Of a stretch of DNA of 64,000 bases, positions 41,127 through 51,682 are shown one piece after another. The stretch comes from Lachnospiraceae bacterium (GTDB lineage: Bacteria; Bacillota; Clostridia; Lachnospirales; Lachnospiraceae): assembly GCA_910575035.1 (NCBI GenBank), contig CAJTDL010000006.1, positions 124,001 to 188,000 on the forward strand. Direction: 5' to 3'. Positions within the stretch are counted from its first letter, which is position 1. Each line of letters opens with the position of its first letter. The notes under the pieces were generated by a model. It saw only the letters and a program-made list of their open reading frames with translations. It was not told the DNA's origin and made no database searches. A program made the translations under genes and the position numbers.

Positions 41127-42095
41127 TTAGTAAAAATGCTTCACGCCCTTTGTGGCGTCCTCTGCATAAATCATAGTACAGCTCTTCACATCCCCCTTAG
41201 CATCATACAAAAATGCAATCGCAAGATGCGGCTCTTCCGGCACCATAAAATTATTGTTCTCCAGCTCTTCATCCGAAATCGTCACATACTTCCCTTTCTT
41301 CAGCTTATAGGTTCCTGTCACCTTTGTCCCATCTTCCAGGGTATCCTTGATCTTATAGGTTCCCCAGAACAATCCGTTTTTCACCTTAAACTTCTTGTCT
41401 GTATCAACCTTATCCCCCAGTACGATCAATTGCCTCCCTTTCCCATTGGGCGCATCATTCTTCCATTGCCCGTCATACACCTCTTTGTAAAGGCTTCCAT
41501 CCTCCGTATGGCTGCTGGTATAATACCAAATGCCTTCCCCTTCCCGCTTTCCGTCTACATAATCCCCATAATACCACTGGCCACAATCCTCAAAGGTATA
41601 AAATCCAATCCCTTTCCCATTGCCTTCCCCTTCTGGGAAATAAATATAGCTTCCTTCCTGTTCCGCCATGGCTTCCAATGCTTTCCCTTCTTCACTGTCC
41701 TGAAGTTCATCCAATGATTTGGCGTCATCCGCCTCTATGGCCTCTATGGCGGCCTCCATAGTGGCGTTATAGCCTTTCATTTCCTCTGCCTTCTGGTTCA
41801 GGGTTTCTGCCTCTGCTGCCAGGCCTTCGTCCTCTGGCGTCTGCGCCACTGCCTTTTCGATGGCTTCCTGGGCCTCGCTATACTTCCCTTCTTCCATATA
41901 GGCATTGGCCTGCGCCCGAAATTCCTCAGCCGCCTTCTGGGCAGCCTCCCGCGCCTTTTCCTCCTCCTCAATCCTTTTCGCCTCCGCGGCACGTTCTGCC
42001 GCTTTCTGCTTTTCCGTTTGATAGACTGTAATGCCTATGGCTACGGCAAGGATGGCTATAATCCCTATTACAACAAATTTTTTACGATTTTTCAT
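41127..42095 (-). CDS. Membrane-anchored protein with helical repeat and MORN-like motifs
   Basis: From the ATG at 42095 (GGAGGC upstream) the product is 322 residues: one N-terminal membrane helix (FVVIGIIAILAVAIGITVY), an Ala/Glu-rich coiled coil (residues about 28-60), a TPR-like pair (AYMEEGKYSEAQEAIEKAVA), and a C-terminal half with MORN-like motifs (YYGDYVDGKREGEGIWYY, YDGQWKNDAPNGKGRQ). MORN repeats often mediate membrane or protein contacts. Enzymatic motifs are absent. Function unknown. Confidence 0.75.
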   Translation of the reverse strand: MKNRKKFVVIGIIAILAVAIGITVYQTEKQKAAERAAEAKRIEEEEKAREAAQKAAEEFRAQANAYMEEGKYSEAQEAIEKAVAQTPEDEGLAAEAETLNQKAEEMKGYNATMEAAIEAIEADDAKSLDELQDSEEGKALEAMAEQEGSYIYFPEGEGNGKGIGFYTFEDCGQWYYGDYVDGKREGEGIWYYTSSHTEDGSLYKEVYDGQWKNDAPNGKGRQLIVLGDKVDTDKKFKVKNGLFWGTYKIKDTLEDGTKVTGTYKLKKGKYVTISDEELENNNFMVPEEPHLAIAFLYDAKGDVKSCTMIYAEDATKGVKHFY

Positions 42096-42162
42096 TTCCT
42101 GCCTCCGAAATTTATTTTTCTGCCCTTCCAATCCCGATTGTTCCCTGAATCAGCGCAACGCC

Positions 42163-43017
42163 CTATTGCTTTTGCTTTGCAAGGATTGCCCGAATCTCAT
42201 TCCTAAGGTCTAACGCCATATCTTTCGCCCGCCGGCTTGCAGAGGGCGATGTGACCACGCTGGTAAGGAATTTCGCAGAAATATCATACTTTTTAAAATG
42301 GAATGCCATATAAGCCAGCAAATAATCTACTGTGCTTTCTTCCATGCCGCACATGGGGAACATTTCCTGGGAAATGGCCTTCATAAACCCTTCATAAGCC
42401 TGCTCATAAAAGGTCTCCCCCTCCTTTAGGCACTCCGCCTTGGCCGCCTTCTCCCCGGGCACGCTTTCTGGCATCGTAGCTGCCTTTTCCCGCAGCAGCC
42501 ATGCCAGGTTCAGGCAAATATAAGATTTCTCGCTGGCCTTGCCCTTCTTCACAATGGCGTTCACCAAAGACAGCTTGTAACGGTCAATGGCCGTATCATA
42601 TGAAATCGTGGCTTCGTCATACAGTATAGTCGGCTTGAACTGAGAAGAAATCTGCTCTTTGACCAACTTTCTCTGTACAGGAGCCAAATGTTCAAAATTG
42701 CGGTTGATGGCTGTATAACCACAAAAAGGGCAGGACGTGATGCCATATTTTAATGTATCAATAAACTGAAACCTGGGCCTTAGATCCGGATCTGACTTCA
42801 GCATCCGCACCCTTCCGTTTTTCACTCTCTTTGTCTTAAATTCCTTATCACAGACACTGCAGGCCATCTTTTTGTCAAATAAAAATTCCTCCTCCGTATG
42901 GACGGTTTCCTTCTTGGCAGTATCCATCTCTTTTTTCTCCTTTTGTTCTTCCTCAAATACCTGCATGGATGCGACAGACTTTAAACCGAATTTTTCCAAC
43001 CCAGAAAACAAATTCAT
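42163..43017 (-). CDS. DUF2225 protein
   Basis: The 284-residue product has a zinc-ribbon-like N-terminal part (MACSVCDKEF at about 50 and TSCPFCGYTA at about 93) followed by helical TPR-like sequence. This is the arrangement of the DUF2225 family, which is common in Clostridia and has no assigned function. The first 45 residues are a poorly conserved Glu/Lys-rich leader. Stop is 30 bp downstream of glnS in the same direction, so they may be co-transcribed. Confidence 0.8.
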   Translation of the reverse strand: MNLFSGLEKFGLKSVASMQVFEEEQKEKKEMDTAKKETVHTEEEFLFDKKMACSVCDKEFKTKRVKNGRVRMLKSDPDLRPRFQFIDTLKYGITSCPFCGYTAINRNFEHLAPVQRKLVKEQISSQFKPTILYDEATISYDTAIDRYKLSLVNAIVKKGKASEKSYICLNLAWLLREKAATMPESVPGEKAAKAECLKEGETFYEQAYEGFMKAISQEMFPMCGMEESTVDYLLAYMAFHFKKYDISAKFLTSVVTSPSASRRAKDMALDLRNEIRAILAKQKQ

Positions 43018-43046
43018 ATCATCCTCCTCCTTGTGCGCTGCCCGTT

Positions 43047-44711
43047 TTATTTGGGCAGCTTATAAGAACTCTTCAAGGATACAATTCTGTTAAACACCAG
43101 CGCATCCGGTCTGGAATCTTTTGCATCTGCACAGAAAAATCCCTGCCTTACAAACTGATAGCTGTCATAAGCCTTGGCCTCTGCCAGGGCCGGCTCCACC
43201 ATACATTCCTTCAAAACCGTAAGGGAATTGGGATTCAGGTTCAGGCTCCCATCTTCCTTGTTGTACACGCCTTTTTCCTCATCTACCAGGTTCTCATACA
43301 GGCGCACTTCGCATTTCTTGGCAAAAGGCGCAGGCACCCAATGGATCGTGCCCTTTACCTTACGTCCAGTAAAACCGCTCCCTGCCTTAGTCTCTGGGTC
43401 ATAGGTCACATGCACTTCCACTACCTTCCCAGACTCATCCTTCACAAAGCCCTCGCATTTTACAAAATATGCATGCATCAGGCGCACTTCATTGCCTGGG
43501 AACAGCCGGAAATACTTCTTGGGCGGCTCCTCCATAAAATCCTCCCGCTCAATATACAGTTCCCGGCAGAATGGAATCTTACGGGTGCCTAACCCCTCAT
43601 TTTCCAGGTTGTTCGCTGCCTCTAAATACTCTGTTTCCCCTTCTGGGTAATTGTCGATCACCAGCTTGATAGGATCTAAAACCGCCATCATACGGGAGCG
43701 TTTTAGCTTTAAGTCCTCCCGGATGCAGTATTCCAGCATGGCATAATCCACAGAACTGTTGGCCTTGGACACGCCGCACAGCTCCACAAACCGCTGGATG
43801 GACTCTGGCGTAAAGCCCCGCCGGCGCAATGCCGCAATAGACACAAGCCTGGGGTCATCCCAGCCATCTACGACCTTATCTTCCACCAGCTTTTTGATAT
43901 AGCGTTTGCCTGTTACCACGTTGGTCAGATACAGCTTGGCAAACTCAATCTGCTTGGGCGGATGCGGATACTCCAGTTCCCGTACCACCCAATCATACAA
44001 AGGCCTGTGGTCTTCAAATTCCAGGGTACAGATAGAATGGCTGATCCCTTCAATAGCATCCTCAATGGGATGGGCAAAATCATACATCGGATAAATGCAC
44101 CACTGGCTCCCTGTATTGTGGTGCTCCAAATGGGCCACACGGTAAAGGATTGGGTCACGCATATTGATGTTGGGGGAGGCCATGTCAATCCTGGCACGCA
44201 GCACAAGGGCCCCATCCTCATATTTGCCATTTTTCATATCCTCAAACAGCTGCAGATTCTCCTCTACGCTGCGCCCTGCATTAGGATCTTCCTTTCCAGC
44301 CTCGGTCAAAGTGCCCCTGTACTCCCGGATCTGCTCTGGGTTCAAATCTGACACATAGGCCTTTCCCTTTTTGATCAGCTTCACAGCTGCCTCATACATC
44401 TGCCCAAAATAATCAGAAGCAAAAAAAAGGCGGTCTTCCCAGTCTGCCCCCAGCCATTTAATATCTTCCTTGATGGATTCCACATATTCCACCCGTTCCT
44501 TGGTGGGGTTGGTATCATCAAAACGCATATTGAATTTCCCATTGTATTTTTCTGCCAGGCCATAATTTAATAAAATAGACTTGGCATGTCCGATATGGAG
44601 ATATCCGTTGGGTTCCGGCGGGAAGCGCGTACGCACCGCCTCACAATTTCCCTCCTTGATATCTTCCTCTATGATCTGTTCAATAAAATTTTTGGAGACT
44701 GCTTCTTCCAT
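43047..44711 (-). CDS. glnS: Glutaminyl-tRNA synthetase
   Basis: Class-I synthetase charging tRNA-Gln. From the ATG at 44711 (AGGAGG upstream) the product is 554 residues, with [15 protein letters not shown] (HIGH at 39-42), [10 protein letters not shown], the GWDDPRL segment and the C-terminal anticodon-binding beta barrels. The KMSKS-equivalent loop reads [12 protein letters not shown] instead of the usual MSKRKL; GKR replaces SKR. GlnRS is not universal in Firmicutes, many of which use GatCAB, so this may be a laterally acquired or lineage-specific enzyme. Confidence 0.94.
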   Translation of the reverse strand: MEEAVSKNFIEQIIEEDIKEGNCEAVRTRFPPEPNGYLHIGHAKSILLNYGLAEKYNGKFNMRFDDTNPTKERVEYVESIKEDIKWLGADWEDRLFFASDYFGQMYEAAVKLIKKGKAYVSDLNPEQIREYRGTLTEAGKEDPNAGRSVEENLQLFEDMKNGKYEDGALVLRARIDMASPNINMRDPILYRVAHLEHHNTGSQWCIYPMYDFAHPIEDAIEGISHSICTLEFEDHRPLYDWVVRELEYPHPPKQIEFAKLYLTNVVTGKRYIKKLVEDKVVDGWDDPRLVSIAALRRRGFTPESIQRFVELCGVSKANSSVDYAMLEYCIREDLKLKRSRMMAVLDPIKLVIDNYPEGETEYLEAANNLENEGLGTRKIPFCRELYIEREDFMEEPPKKYFRLFPGNEVRLMHAYFVKCEGFVKDESGKVVEVHVTYDPETKAGSGFTGRKVKGTIHWVPAPFAKKCEVRLYENLVDEEKGVYNKEDGSLNLNPNSLTVLKECMVEPALAEAKAYDSYQFVRQGFFCADAKDSRPDALVFNRIVSLKSSYKLPK

Positions 44712-44784
44712 TTTTGTTCCTCCTATGTTTCTATTTTCTATCATTGTATTTTACAAAATATGACAGGCGTCATACAACAATAGC

Positions 44785-44844
44785 AGCATATCAGAAACCT
44801 GGCGCTCCTTGCATTAATGTACAAGGCACAGCTTCTGATATGCT
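44785..44844 (-). terminator. Long hairpin between rhomboid-like gene and glnS
   Basis: AGCATATCAGAA / TTCTGATATGCT (12 bp) encloses a second stem CCTTG / CAAGG. It follows the rhomboid-like stop and precedes glnS. The U-tract is poor; a terminator or a processed leader is possible. No T-box consensus (GGTGGNACCGCG) is visible. Confidence 0.45.
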
Positions 44845-44859
44845 ACATCCATTTCCATG

Positions 44860-45702
44860 TCAGCCCTTTTTTCTATGTTGGTGGGTAAATAAATGATCCT
44901 GGCAATATTCATAATTGCCCTCACACTTTGAACAGAAGCGAAATTCCAATTCCGCACCGTCCTCTTCTGTCCTTCCACAGATGGCGCATTTATGCTTGGA
45001 AATCTGCCTGGGCTGCCGCACCTGCTGGCGGTAAGCCTGCCTTCTGTGAATCTCCCTGGGCGCCATCCGTTTGTAGTTTCTGGTACTGAAAAAGAAAATA
45101 AGGAAATTCAAAAGGGATGCGATAATGGCTACCCTGCCAGGCAACCCGGATACCAAAAACATATATCCCATCCAGGCTGCGTCCAAAATCCCCATCCATT
45201 TTGCCTTGATTGGGATTAAAAAATACAGGCGGAACTCCACATTGGGATAAACCACCGCAAATACCATAAACAGCGACATGGTAATATACTGGCTGCCAAA
45301 GTAATACCCAATTGTGGTGACGGAAATCCCCCCTGTGCCCACATAATAAAATGCATACAAAAGGAACGCGCCCAAAATAGAACACAGAAGGCCGCTAAAC
45401 AGATATACATTATAGCGGAATGTGCCGATTGCCTGTTCTATGGATGTCCCAATAAAATAGTAACAGGCGAAAAAAAAGACCAAAAAAATCATGTTCACGC
45501 TTGGCGGGATCAAAAGCCAGGATACCAGCCTCCATACCTGCCCCCGTAAAATATATGCCGGCTCTAACGTCAGCATGCTCTGCACCTCTGGCATTGTAAT
45601 CTGTATGATAAACCCTGTCAGCCATGCGCCCAACAGCCAGAAGGTCAGGTTCGGGATTGCGTATTTGCCAAATTTCCGTTCCATTTTATTCAGAAATCCC
45701 AT
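44860..45702 (-). CDS. Rhomboid-like membrane protein with C-terminal zinc ribbon
   Basis: From the ATG at 45702 (GAGGTG upstream) the 280-residue protein has six hydrophobic helices in the rhomboid pattern (LTFWLLGAWLTGFIIQI, MIFLVFFFACYYFIG, VYLFSGLLCSILGAFLLYAF, YITMSLFMVFAVVYP). The GxSG catalytic serine and partner histidine of active rhomboids are not visible; the corresponding region reads IGYYFGSQYITM. A cytoplasmic tail carries CAICGRTEEDG, FCSKCEGNYEYC and a final HLFTHQH, likely a zinc ribbon. Probably an inactive rhomboid fold with a binding role. Confidence 0.7.
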   Translation of the reverse strand: MGFLNKMERKFGKYAIPNLTFWLLGAWLTGFIIQITMPEVQSMLTLEPAYILRGQVWRLVSWLLIPPSVNMIFLVFFFACYYFIGTSIEQAIGTFRYNVYLFSGLLCSILGAFLLYAFYYVGTGGISVTTIGYYFGSQYITMSLFMVFAVVYPNVEFRLYFLIPIKAKWMGILDAAWMGYMFLVSGLPGRVAIIASLLNFLIFFFSTRNYKRMAPREIHRRQAYRQQVRQPRQISKHKCAICGRTEEDGAELEFRFCSKCEGNYEYCQDHLFTHQHRKKG

Positions 45703-45798
45703 AATGCACCTCATTTTCTTTTGATAGGATACATTATAGATGATTCTATCTGCGTTTGTCAACGCAAGGCTGGCAGATTCATAAAAAATTTAGATTTT

Positions 45799-45945
45799 CA
45801 CTTACAATTCACGGCCCAGAGGCCGCTCATAACAGTAATTCGGGCCGATATTTAACGTTTAGCTGCACAAAAACCGCCCCTCACTCCTGAATCATGTTCT
45901 CATGGAATACGCAGTCCAGCGCATTCCTAAGCCATGAATAACAAC
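45799..45945 (+). repeat. 145-bp inverted-end repeat, copy R1
   Basis: Aligns along its length with 55972-56115: CGGGCCGATATTTAACGTTT, ACAAAAACCGCCCCTCACTC, GCAGTCCAGCGCATTCCTAA. The inverted ends are degenerate (TTACAATTCACGGCC / GCCATGAATAACAAC). It lies in the 289-bp gap after the LysM gene, in opposite orientation to copy R2. Confidence 0.8.
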
Positions 45946-45991
45946 AATTTTCATTATAATTCATGGCCTAAAAAACGCTTGCAATAACGGC

Positions 45992-46432
45992 CTAGTCCTG
46001 CCGCATCCCTCCCATCAGCCCAGAAGGCATTGGCTCAGGCAGCCTTTCTTCCTCCATCCTGTCCGGCAATGCCCCTTCCTCTCTTATTGCCGGTGCCATT
46101 TCTACTCCTGTCCTTTCAAAAGGCAATGCCCCTTCCACCGCCTCAGGCAGCTGGCTCCCCTCTCCCCTGCCTGCCGGCATTTGCACCTGCCTCCCCTGGG
46201 AAAGATCCTCTGCCTGCCTGGGCTGTATTGTAGCCGGTATGCAAAGCTCATCTCCAATCTGCAGGTTATACACATCCACAAAAGGATTTGCAAACATCAG
46301 CTGTGTTACACTCACATGGTACTGCTTTCCCAGCTCATATAGGGTGTCCCCTTTTTGGATCACATGCACAAGCCCTCTGCACGGGCCGCCTGTGAAAATA
46401 GGCCCAATCGGGATTGGTATCACTTTCGCCAT
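45992..46432 (-). CDS. LysM-domain protein (146 aa)
   Basis: From the ATG at 46432 (AGGAGG upstream) the product has a single LysM module at about 20-70 (HVIQKGDTLYELGKQYHVSV, ANPFVDVYNLQIGDELCIP), which binds N-acetylglucosamine-containing glycan. The other half is a Pro/Glu-rich, repeat-like tail with EGALP twice. There is no signal peptide; the start MAKVIPIPIGPIFTGGPCRG resembles spore-coat-associated LysM proteins of Clostridia. It is bracketed by inverted copies of the 145-bp repeat. Confidence 0.82.
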   Translation of the reverse strand: MAKVIPIPIGPIFTGGPCRGLVHVIQKGDTLYELGKQYHVSVTQLMFANPFVDVYNLQIGDELCIPATIQPRQAEDLSQGRQVQMPAGRGEGSQLPEAVEGALPFERTGVEMAPAIREEGALPDRMEEERLPEPMPSGLMGGMRQD

Positions 46433-46621
46433 AAGTTTTTCCTCCTTATTCCCATCCATGGTTTTCCCATAGCCTTTTTACTATTATATTCTTACCAGGG
46501 AAATCTGTTCTTCAAAAAGCGCCCCCTGCATATATTGGACAAAGCGTCAGAATGATCCGGCATTTCCTGGCCCTATACAGTAAAAAATTGTTCCTGACAT
46601 TGTCCATAAATAGTAAAAAAG

Positions 46622-46766
46622 GTTACTATTCATGGCTCAGGAACGTGCTGAACTGCGCATTCCGTAAAAACATGATTCAGGAGTGAGGAGCAATTTTTGC
46701 GCAGCAAAATTTTAAATATCGCCCCGAATTGTTGCTATGAACGGCCTCCAGGCCGTAAATAGTAAC
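46622..46766 (-). repeat. 145-bp inverted-end repeat, copy R2 (inverted)
   Basis: Begins GTTACTATTCATGGCTCAGG and ends CGTAAATAGTAAC; internally the reverse complement of R1 and R3. With R1 it flanks the LysM gene. The 519-bp gap 46433-46951 holds this element plus the activase promoter and no supported gene. Confidence 0.85.
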
Positions 46767-46804
46767 AAAAAAATCCTAAAGATTTGAATAAATGAAAAAA
46801 ATGA

Positions 46805-46833
46805 TTGTATTTTGTAAATTCCTGTCGTATAAT
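46805..46833 (+). promoter_or_regulatory. Promoter of the activase gene
   Basis: TTGTAT and TATAAT with a 17-base spacer, about 118 bases before the start codon and 38 bases beyond repeat R2. Confidence 0.7.
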
Positions 46834-46951
46834 AATCGTTGTTCGATTTTCGGACGCTTGCATATAAATAAGAAAGAACACCTAAAATTTACCATGCTGT
46901 TATTTTTGGGTTCTGTATCTTATAAATGATAGGAACCTGGGAGGAAACGAT

Positions 46952-49900
46952 ATGAAACCATACACTTTGCACAAATTGGGCATTGATATTGGCTCAACAA
47001 CTGTAAAAATTGCAATATTGGACCAACAAGATAACCTGCTATTTGCTGATTACGAACGCCATTTCGCAAATATCAGGGAAACACTGACAGATTTATTGGC
47101 AAAGGCAAAGGATACTCTGGGAAATGTGCTGCTGTCCCCTATAATTACTGGCTCTGGCGGGCTGACATTGGCAAAACACCTGGAAATCCCCTTTGTGCAG
47201 GAAGTGATTTCCGTATCCACCGCCCTGCAGGGCTATGCACCCCAGACGGATGTCGCCATTGAGCTGGGCGGGGAAGACGCAAAGATCATTTATTTTGAAG
47301 GCGGGAACGTGGAACAGCGCATGAATGGCATCTGCGCCGGGGGCACCGGCTCCTTTATTGACCAGATGGCCTCCCTGCTCCAGACGGATGCTACCGGGCT
47401 GAACACCTACGCCAAGGATTACAAGGCAATTTACCCTATAGCCGCCCGCTGCGGAGTATTTGCCAAATCAGATATCCAGCCTTTGATCAATGAAGGGGCG
47501 TCGAAGGAGGATCTGGCTGCCTCCATTTTCCAGGCTGTGGTGAACCAGACCATTTCAGGCCTTGCCTGTGGGAAGCCTATCCGTGGGCATGTGGCCTTTT
47601 TGGGCGGCCCCCTCCATTTCCTGCCAGAGCTAAAGGCTGCTTTTATCCGGACTTTGAACCTGGATGAGGAACATATCATTGCCCCTGGCCACTCCCATCT
47701 GTTCGCCGCCATCGGCTCCGCCTTAAACAACAAGCCAGAGGTACAGATGGAGCTTACAGATATTTTAAAGAAGCTCACATCTAAAATCCATATGGAATTT
47801 GAAGTGGAGCGTATGGAACCCCTCTTTGCTTCTCAGGAAGATTACATCAGGTTCCAGAAGCGCCACAGCAGGCACCATGTGATGACTGCGCACCTGTCCA
47901 CCTACCAGGGAAACTGCTACCTGGGCATTGACGCTGGCTCCACCACCACAAAGGTGGCATTGGTAGGGGAAGACGGCTCCCTTCTGTACTCCTTTTACAG
48001 CAACAACAATGGGAATCCCCTGGCTACTGCTACCCTGGCCATCCAGGAAATCCATTCCCTGCTGCCTGAAGGGGCGCATATTGTCCATTCCTGCTCCACA
48101 GGCTATGGGGAAGCCTTGTTAAAGGCCGCGTTCCTGCTGGATGAAGGGGAAGTGGAAACCGTTGCCCACTATTATGCGGCAGCATTTTTCAACCCAGAGG
48201 TAGACTGTATCCTGGATATCGGCGGCCAGGACATGAAATGCATTAAGATCAAGAACCAGACTGTAGACAGCGTACAGCTCAATGAGGCATGCTCCTCTGG
48301 CTGCGGCTCTTTTATTGAGACCTTTGCCAAGTCCCTGAATTATTCTGTGGAGGACTTTGCCCAGGCCGCCTTATTTGCCCAAAACCCCATTGACTTGGGC
48401 ACCCGCTGCACTGTGTTTATGAACTCTAAGGTAAAACAGGCACAGAAGGAAGGAGCTGAGGTTTCCGACATTTCTGCCGGGCTTGCTTATTCCGTGATCA
48501 AAAATGCCCTGTTTAAGGTGATCAAGGTATCAGATGCCAAAGGCCTTGGAAAGCATATCGTGGTGCAGGGCGGCACCTTTTACAATGATGCCGTACTGCG
48601 CAGCTTTGAGAAAATTGCCGGCTGTGAGGCTATCCGCCCAGACATTGCAGGGATCATGGGGGCTTTCGGTGCTGCCTTGATCGCACGGGAACGCTATGAG
48701 GACAATCCATCTACCACCATGCTGTCTATAGAGGAGATCGAAGCGTTAGAAGTGGACACCACGCTGGCAAGGTGCCAAAGGTGCACAAACCACTGCCTTT
48801 TGACTATCAACCAATTTTCCGGAAACCGCAGGTTTATTACCGGAAACCGCTGTGAAAAAGGCCTTGGGAAAGAAAAAAGCAAGGAGCAGATCCCCAATCT
48901 GTTCGCATACAAAAATAAGCGGATGTTTGACTACAGGCCTCTTTCTAAAGAGGAAGCAATACGCGGCGCCGTAGGGATTCCCCGGGTGTTGAACCTCTAT
49001 GAGAACTACCCCTTCTGGGCGGTGTTTTTTAAGGCGCTGAAATTCCGTACCTTACTGTCCCCCCAGTCCACCCGGAAGATTTATGAAATGGGCATTGAGT
49101 CTATCCCAAGCGAATCCGAATGCTACCCAGCCAAGCTGGCGCACGGGCATGTTTCCTGGCTGATCCAGAACCAGGCAGACTTTATTTTCTATCCCTGCAT
49201 CCCCTATGAGCGCAATGAGTTTCCGGATTCCAACAACCATTACAACTGTCCCATTGTGACCTCTTACGCAGAAAATATCAAGAACAATGTGGATGAGATT
49301 ACTTCCGGGCAGGTACGGTTTTTGAACCCCTTCCTGTCCTTTGCCTCCAAAGAGGATCTGGGCGCACAGCTCAAAAAGGTATTCCAGAAGGAATTTTCCA
49401 TTTCCCCAGAGGAAACCCAGGCTGCCGTTGACGCTGGCTGGCAGGAACTGTGTGCCATGCGGGAGGATATCCGCCGCAAAGGGGAGGAAACCCTGCAATA
49501 TATGGAAAATACCGGGCATCGCGGCATTGTCCTGGCTGGGCGCCCTTACCATGTAGACCCAGAGATCAACCATGGCATACCAGAATTAATCAATTCCTAT
49601 GGGATTGCCGTGCTGACAGAGGACTCCATTTCCCATCTGCACCAAGTGGAGCGCCCTTTGCTTGTAATGGACCAATGGATGTACCATTCCCGTTTATATG
49701 CCGCTGCAAACTTTGTGAAAACAAGGGAGGATTTGGATTTGATCCAGCTGAACTCTTTTGGCTGTGGGCTGGATGCCGTCACCACTGACCAGGTCAGCGA
49801 TATCCTGGCAAAGTCTGGCAAGATCTATACCTGCCTGAAAATTGACGAGGTGAATAACCTGGGCGCTGCCCGCATCCGCATCCGTTCCCTGCTCTCTGCC

Positions 49901-51196
49901 CTCCGTGTCAAGGAAAAGCAGGACATCTGCCGGGATATCCTGCCTTCAGACTATAAGCGCGCGGTGTTTACAGAGGAAATGCGCAAAGATTATACCATCC
50001 TCTGCCCCCAGATGTCCCCTATTCATTTTGAGCTGCTGCAGCCCGCTTTCCAAGCCGCAGGCTACCGTATGGAGGTACTGGACAACGATGGGAAGGCTGC
50101 CGTGGATATGGGCCTGAAATACGTTAACAACGATGCCTGCTACCCTTCCCTTATGGTAGTGGGGCAGATTATGGATGCTGTGCTGTCCGGCAAGTACGAC
50201 CTAAGCAAAACAGCCGTTGTCATTTCCCAGACAGGCGGTGGATGCCGCGCTTCCAACTACATTGGGTTTATCCGCAGGGCCCTGGAAAAAGCGGGCTACC
50301 CGAATATTCCGGTAATCTCCATCAACCTAAGCGGGCTGGAAGCTAACCCCGGTTTTAAGTTTACCCTGCCTTTGATCCAAAAGGGACTGTATGCCCTGAC
50401 CTTTGGTGATATTTTCATGCGCTGCCTCTACCGCACGCGCCCTTATGAGCAGGTGCCTGGCTCAGCCAATGCGCTGCATGAAAAATGGAAGCAGAAATGC
50501 ATAAGCTTTGTCTCTACGAAAAAGCGCTGCTCCCATCGGAAATTCAAACAGTACTGTAGGGAGATCATCCAAGATTTTGACAATCTGCCCATGACAGATG
50601 CCATAAAGCCAAAGGTAGGCGTTGTAGGGGAAATCCTGGTGAAATTTTTGCCTGCCGCCAATAATTATCTGGTGGATCTGCTGGAATCAGAAGGGGCAGA
50701 GGCTGTTGTGCCGGATTTAACAGATTTCCTGCTGTATTGCTTCTACAGCCAGAACTTCCGGGCAGAAAACCTAGGGCTTGAAAAGTCAAAGGCCCGGACT
50801 GCCAACCTGGGCATCTGGTTTTTAGAATGGCTGCGGGGGACAGCACGGAAGGAATTTGAAAAAAGCAAGCACTTTGAGCCGCCTGTAAGGATTGAGACGC
50901 TGGCAGAATATGCCTCCCCCATCGTTTCCCAAGGAAACCAGACCGGGGAAGGGTGGTTTTTGACTGGGGAAATGTTAGAGCTGATCCATTCTGGGACAAA
51001 TAATATTGTATGCACCCAGCCCTTTGGATGCCTGCCTAACCATGTGGTTGGAAAAGGGGTAATCAAAGAAATCCGCCATCGGTATCCATTGTCAAATATT
51101 GTGGCCATTGATTATGACCCAGGGGCATCAGAAGTGAACCAGCTGAACCGGATTAAACTTATGCTGTCTACGGCACAGAAAAACCTCGGAAAATGA
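46952..51196 (+). CDS. Giant 2-hydroxyacyl-CoA dehydratase activase-type protein
   Basis: Activases of this family are ATP-driven [4Fe-4S] proteins that inject an electron into 2-hydroxyacyl-CoA dehydratases or benzoyl-CoA reductases. The 1414-residue product contains two BcrAD/BadFG ATPase modules in tandem: [15 protein letters not shown] at 9 with [12 protein letters not shown] at 128, and [17 protein letters not shown] near 324 with [17 protein letters not shown]. These are followed by a DUF2229-type region ([20 protein letters not shown]) and a C-terminal HgdB-like part ([29 protein letters not shown]). GGGAGG precedes the ATG. No dehydratase subunits lie nearby, so the target is unknown; this fused form is widespread in Clostridia. 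Confidence 0.88.
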   Translation: MKPYTLHKLGIDIGSTTVKIAILDQQDNLLFADYERHFANIRETLTDLLAKAKDTLGNVLLSPIITGSGGLTLAKHLEIPFVQEVISVSTALQGYAPQTDVAIELGGEDAKIIYFEGGNVEQRMNGICAGGTGSFIDQMASLLQTDATGLNTYAKDYKAIYPIAARCGVFAKSDIQPLINEGASKEDLAASIFQAVVNQTISGLACGKPIRGHVAFLGGPLHFLPELKAAFIRTLNLDEEHIIAPGHSHLFAAIGSALNNKPEVQMELTDILKKLTSKIHMEFEVERMEPLFASQEDYIRFQKRHSRHHVMTAHLSTYQGNCYLGIDAGSTTTKVALVGEDGSLLYSFYSNNNGNPLATATLAIQEIHSLLPEGAHIVHSCSTGYGEALLKAAFLLDEGEVETVAHYYAAAFFNPEVDCILDIGGQDMKCIKIKNQTVDSVQLNEACSSGCGSFIETFAKSLNYSVEDFAQAALFAQNPIDLGTRCTVFMNSKVKQAQKEGAEVSDISAGLAYSVIKNALFKVIKVSDAKGLGKHIVVQGGTFYNDAVLRSFEKIAGCEAIRPDIAGIMGAFGAALIARERYEDNPSTTMLSIEEIEALEVDTTLARCQRCTNHCLLTINQFSGNRRFITGNRCEKGLGKEKSKEQIPNLFAYKNKRMFDYRPLSKEEAIRGAVGIPRVLNLYENYPFWAVFFKALKFRTLLSPQSTRKIYEMGIESIPSESECYPAKLAHGHVSWLIQNQADFIFYPCIPYERNEFPDSNNHYNCPIVTSYAENIKNNVDEITSGQVRFLNPFLSFASKEDLGAQLKKVFQKEFSISPEETQAAVDAGWQELCAMREDIRRKGEETLQYMENTGHRGIVLAGRPYHVDPEINHGIPELINSYGIAVLTEDSISHLHQVERPLLVMDQWMYHSRLYAAANFVKTREDLDLIQLNSFGCGLDAVTTDQVSDILAKSGKIYTCLKIDEVNNLGAARIRIRSLLSALRVKEKQDICRDILPSDYKRAVFTEEMRKDYTILCPQMSPIHFELLQPAFQAAGYRMEVLDNDGKAAVDMGLKYVNNDACYPSLMVVGQIMDAVLSGKYDLSKTAVVISQTGGGCRASNYIGFIRRALEKAGYPNIPVISINLSGLEANPGFKFTLPLIQKGLYALTFGDIFMRCLYRTRPYEQVPGSANALHEKWKQKCISFVSTKKRCSHRKFKQYCREIIQDFDNLPMTDAIKPKVGVVGEILVKFLPAANNYLVDLLESEGAEAVVPDLTDFLLYCFYSQNFRAENLGLEKSKARTANLGIWFLEWLRGTARKEFEKSKHFEPPVRIETLAEYASPIVSQGNQTGEGWFLTGEMLELIHSGTNNIVCTQPFGCLPNHVVGKGVIKEIRHRYPLSNIVAIDYDPGASEVNQLNRIKLMLSTAQKNLGK

Positions 51197-51352
51197 AGGC
51201 AGCTTGAAGTGGCTTAACCACTTTACATGCTGCTCTGTGTTCTGGGGCGGGGACGCGTCCGTCTGGGAGAGGAGGGGGCTTCCTGACTAGGTTTTTCCCA
51301 GACTATAAGCTGAGAAGTCAATTCTCAGCTTTAAGCTAATGGTATCGGCACA

Positions 51353-51664
51353 CTTATATTCAGGCAATCCTGCCGCCTCCCAATACCAGCCGGATGCGGA
51401 AGCTTTTCCCTGCTGCTGTGACTTCGGAGAAAAGCCAGAAGTTTTTGGCTTCTGTCCTAAAACCCAGGATTTGGGGACATGGATGTCCCCAAAAGGCACG
51501 CATGGAGCCATGGATGGCGACTAAGCGCCGGTCCGTAAGCACACCAAAGTTTTAGCGCAGAAAGCTCAGGCCTTCCAGCTTTTTAGGGACCGGAAGCGCA
51601 GCAGGGAAAAGCTTCTGTATCCGGCGTCCGAAATTCCAGTATCTGCTGCCAAAAATCCCCTAAA
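51353..51664. repeat. Large hairpin element, copy 2
   Basis: Left arm about 51353-51418 and right arm about 51592-51664 are inverted copies; GCCGGATGCGGAAGCTTTTC pairs with the complement of GAAAAGCTTCTGTATCCGGC. The core (51465-51545) has TTTGGGGACAT-GG-ATGTCCCCAAA and CATGGATGGCG...CCGGTCCGTAAG, parallel to the core at 16811-16895. It fills most of the 486-bp gap between the activase and the shikimate kinase genes; no gene is supported there. Confidence 0.75.
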
Positions 51665-51682
51665 TATAAGCTTACATGCAAG

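Noticed and set aside
44712-44859. T-box riboswitch upstream of glnS
   Set aside because: A long hairpin is present but no conserved T-box sequence, specifier loop or terminator/antiterminator pair can be seen.
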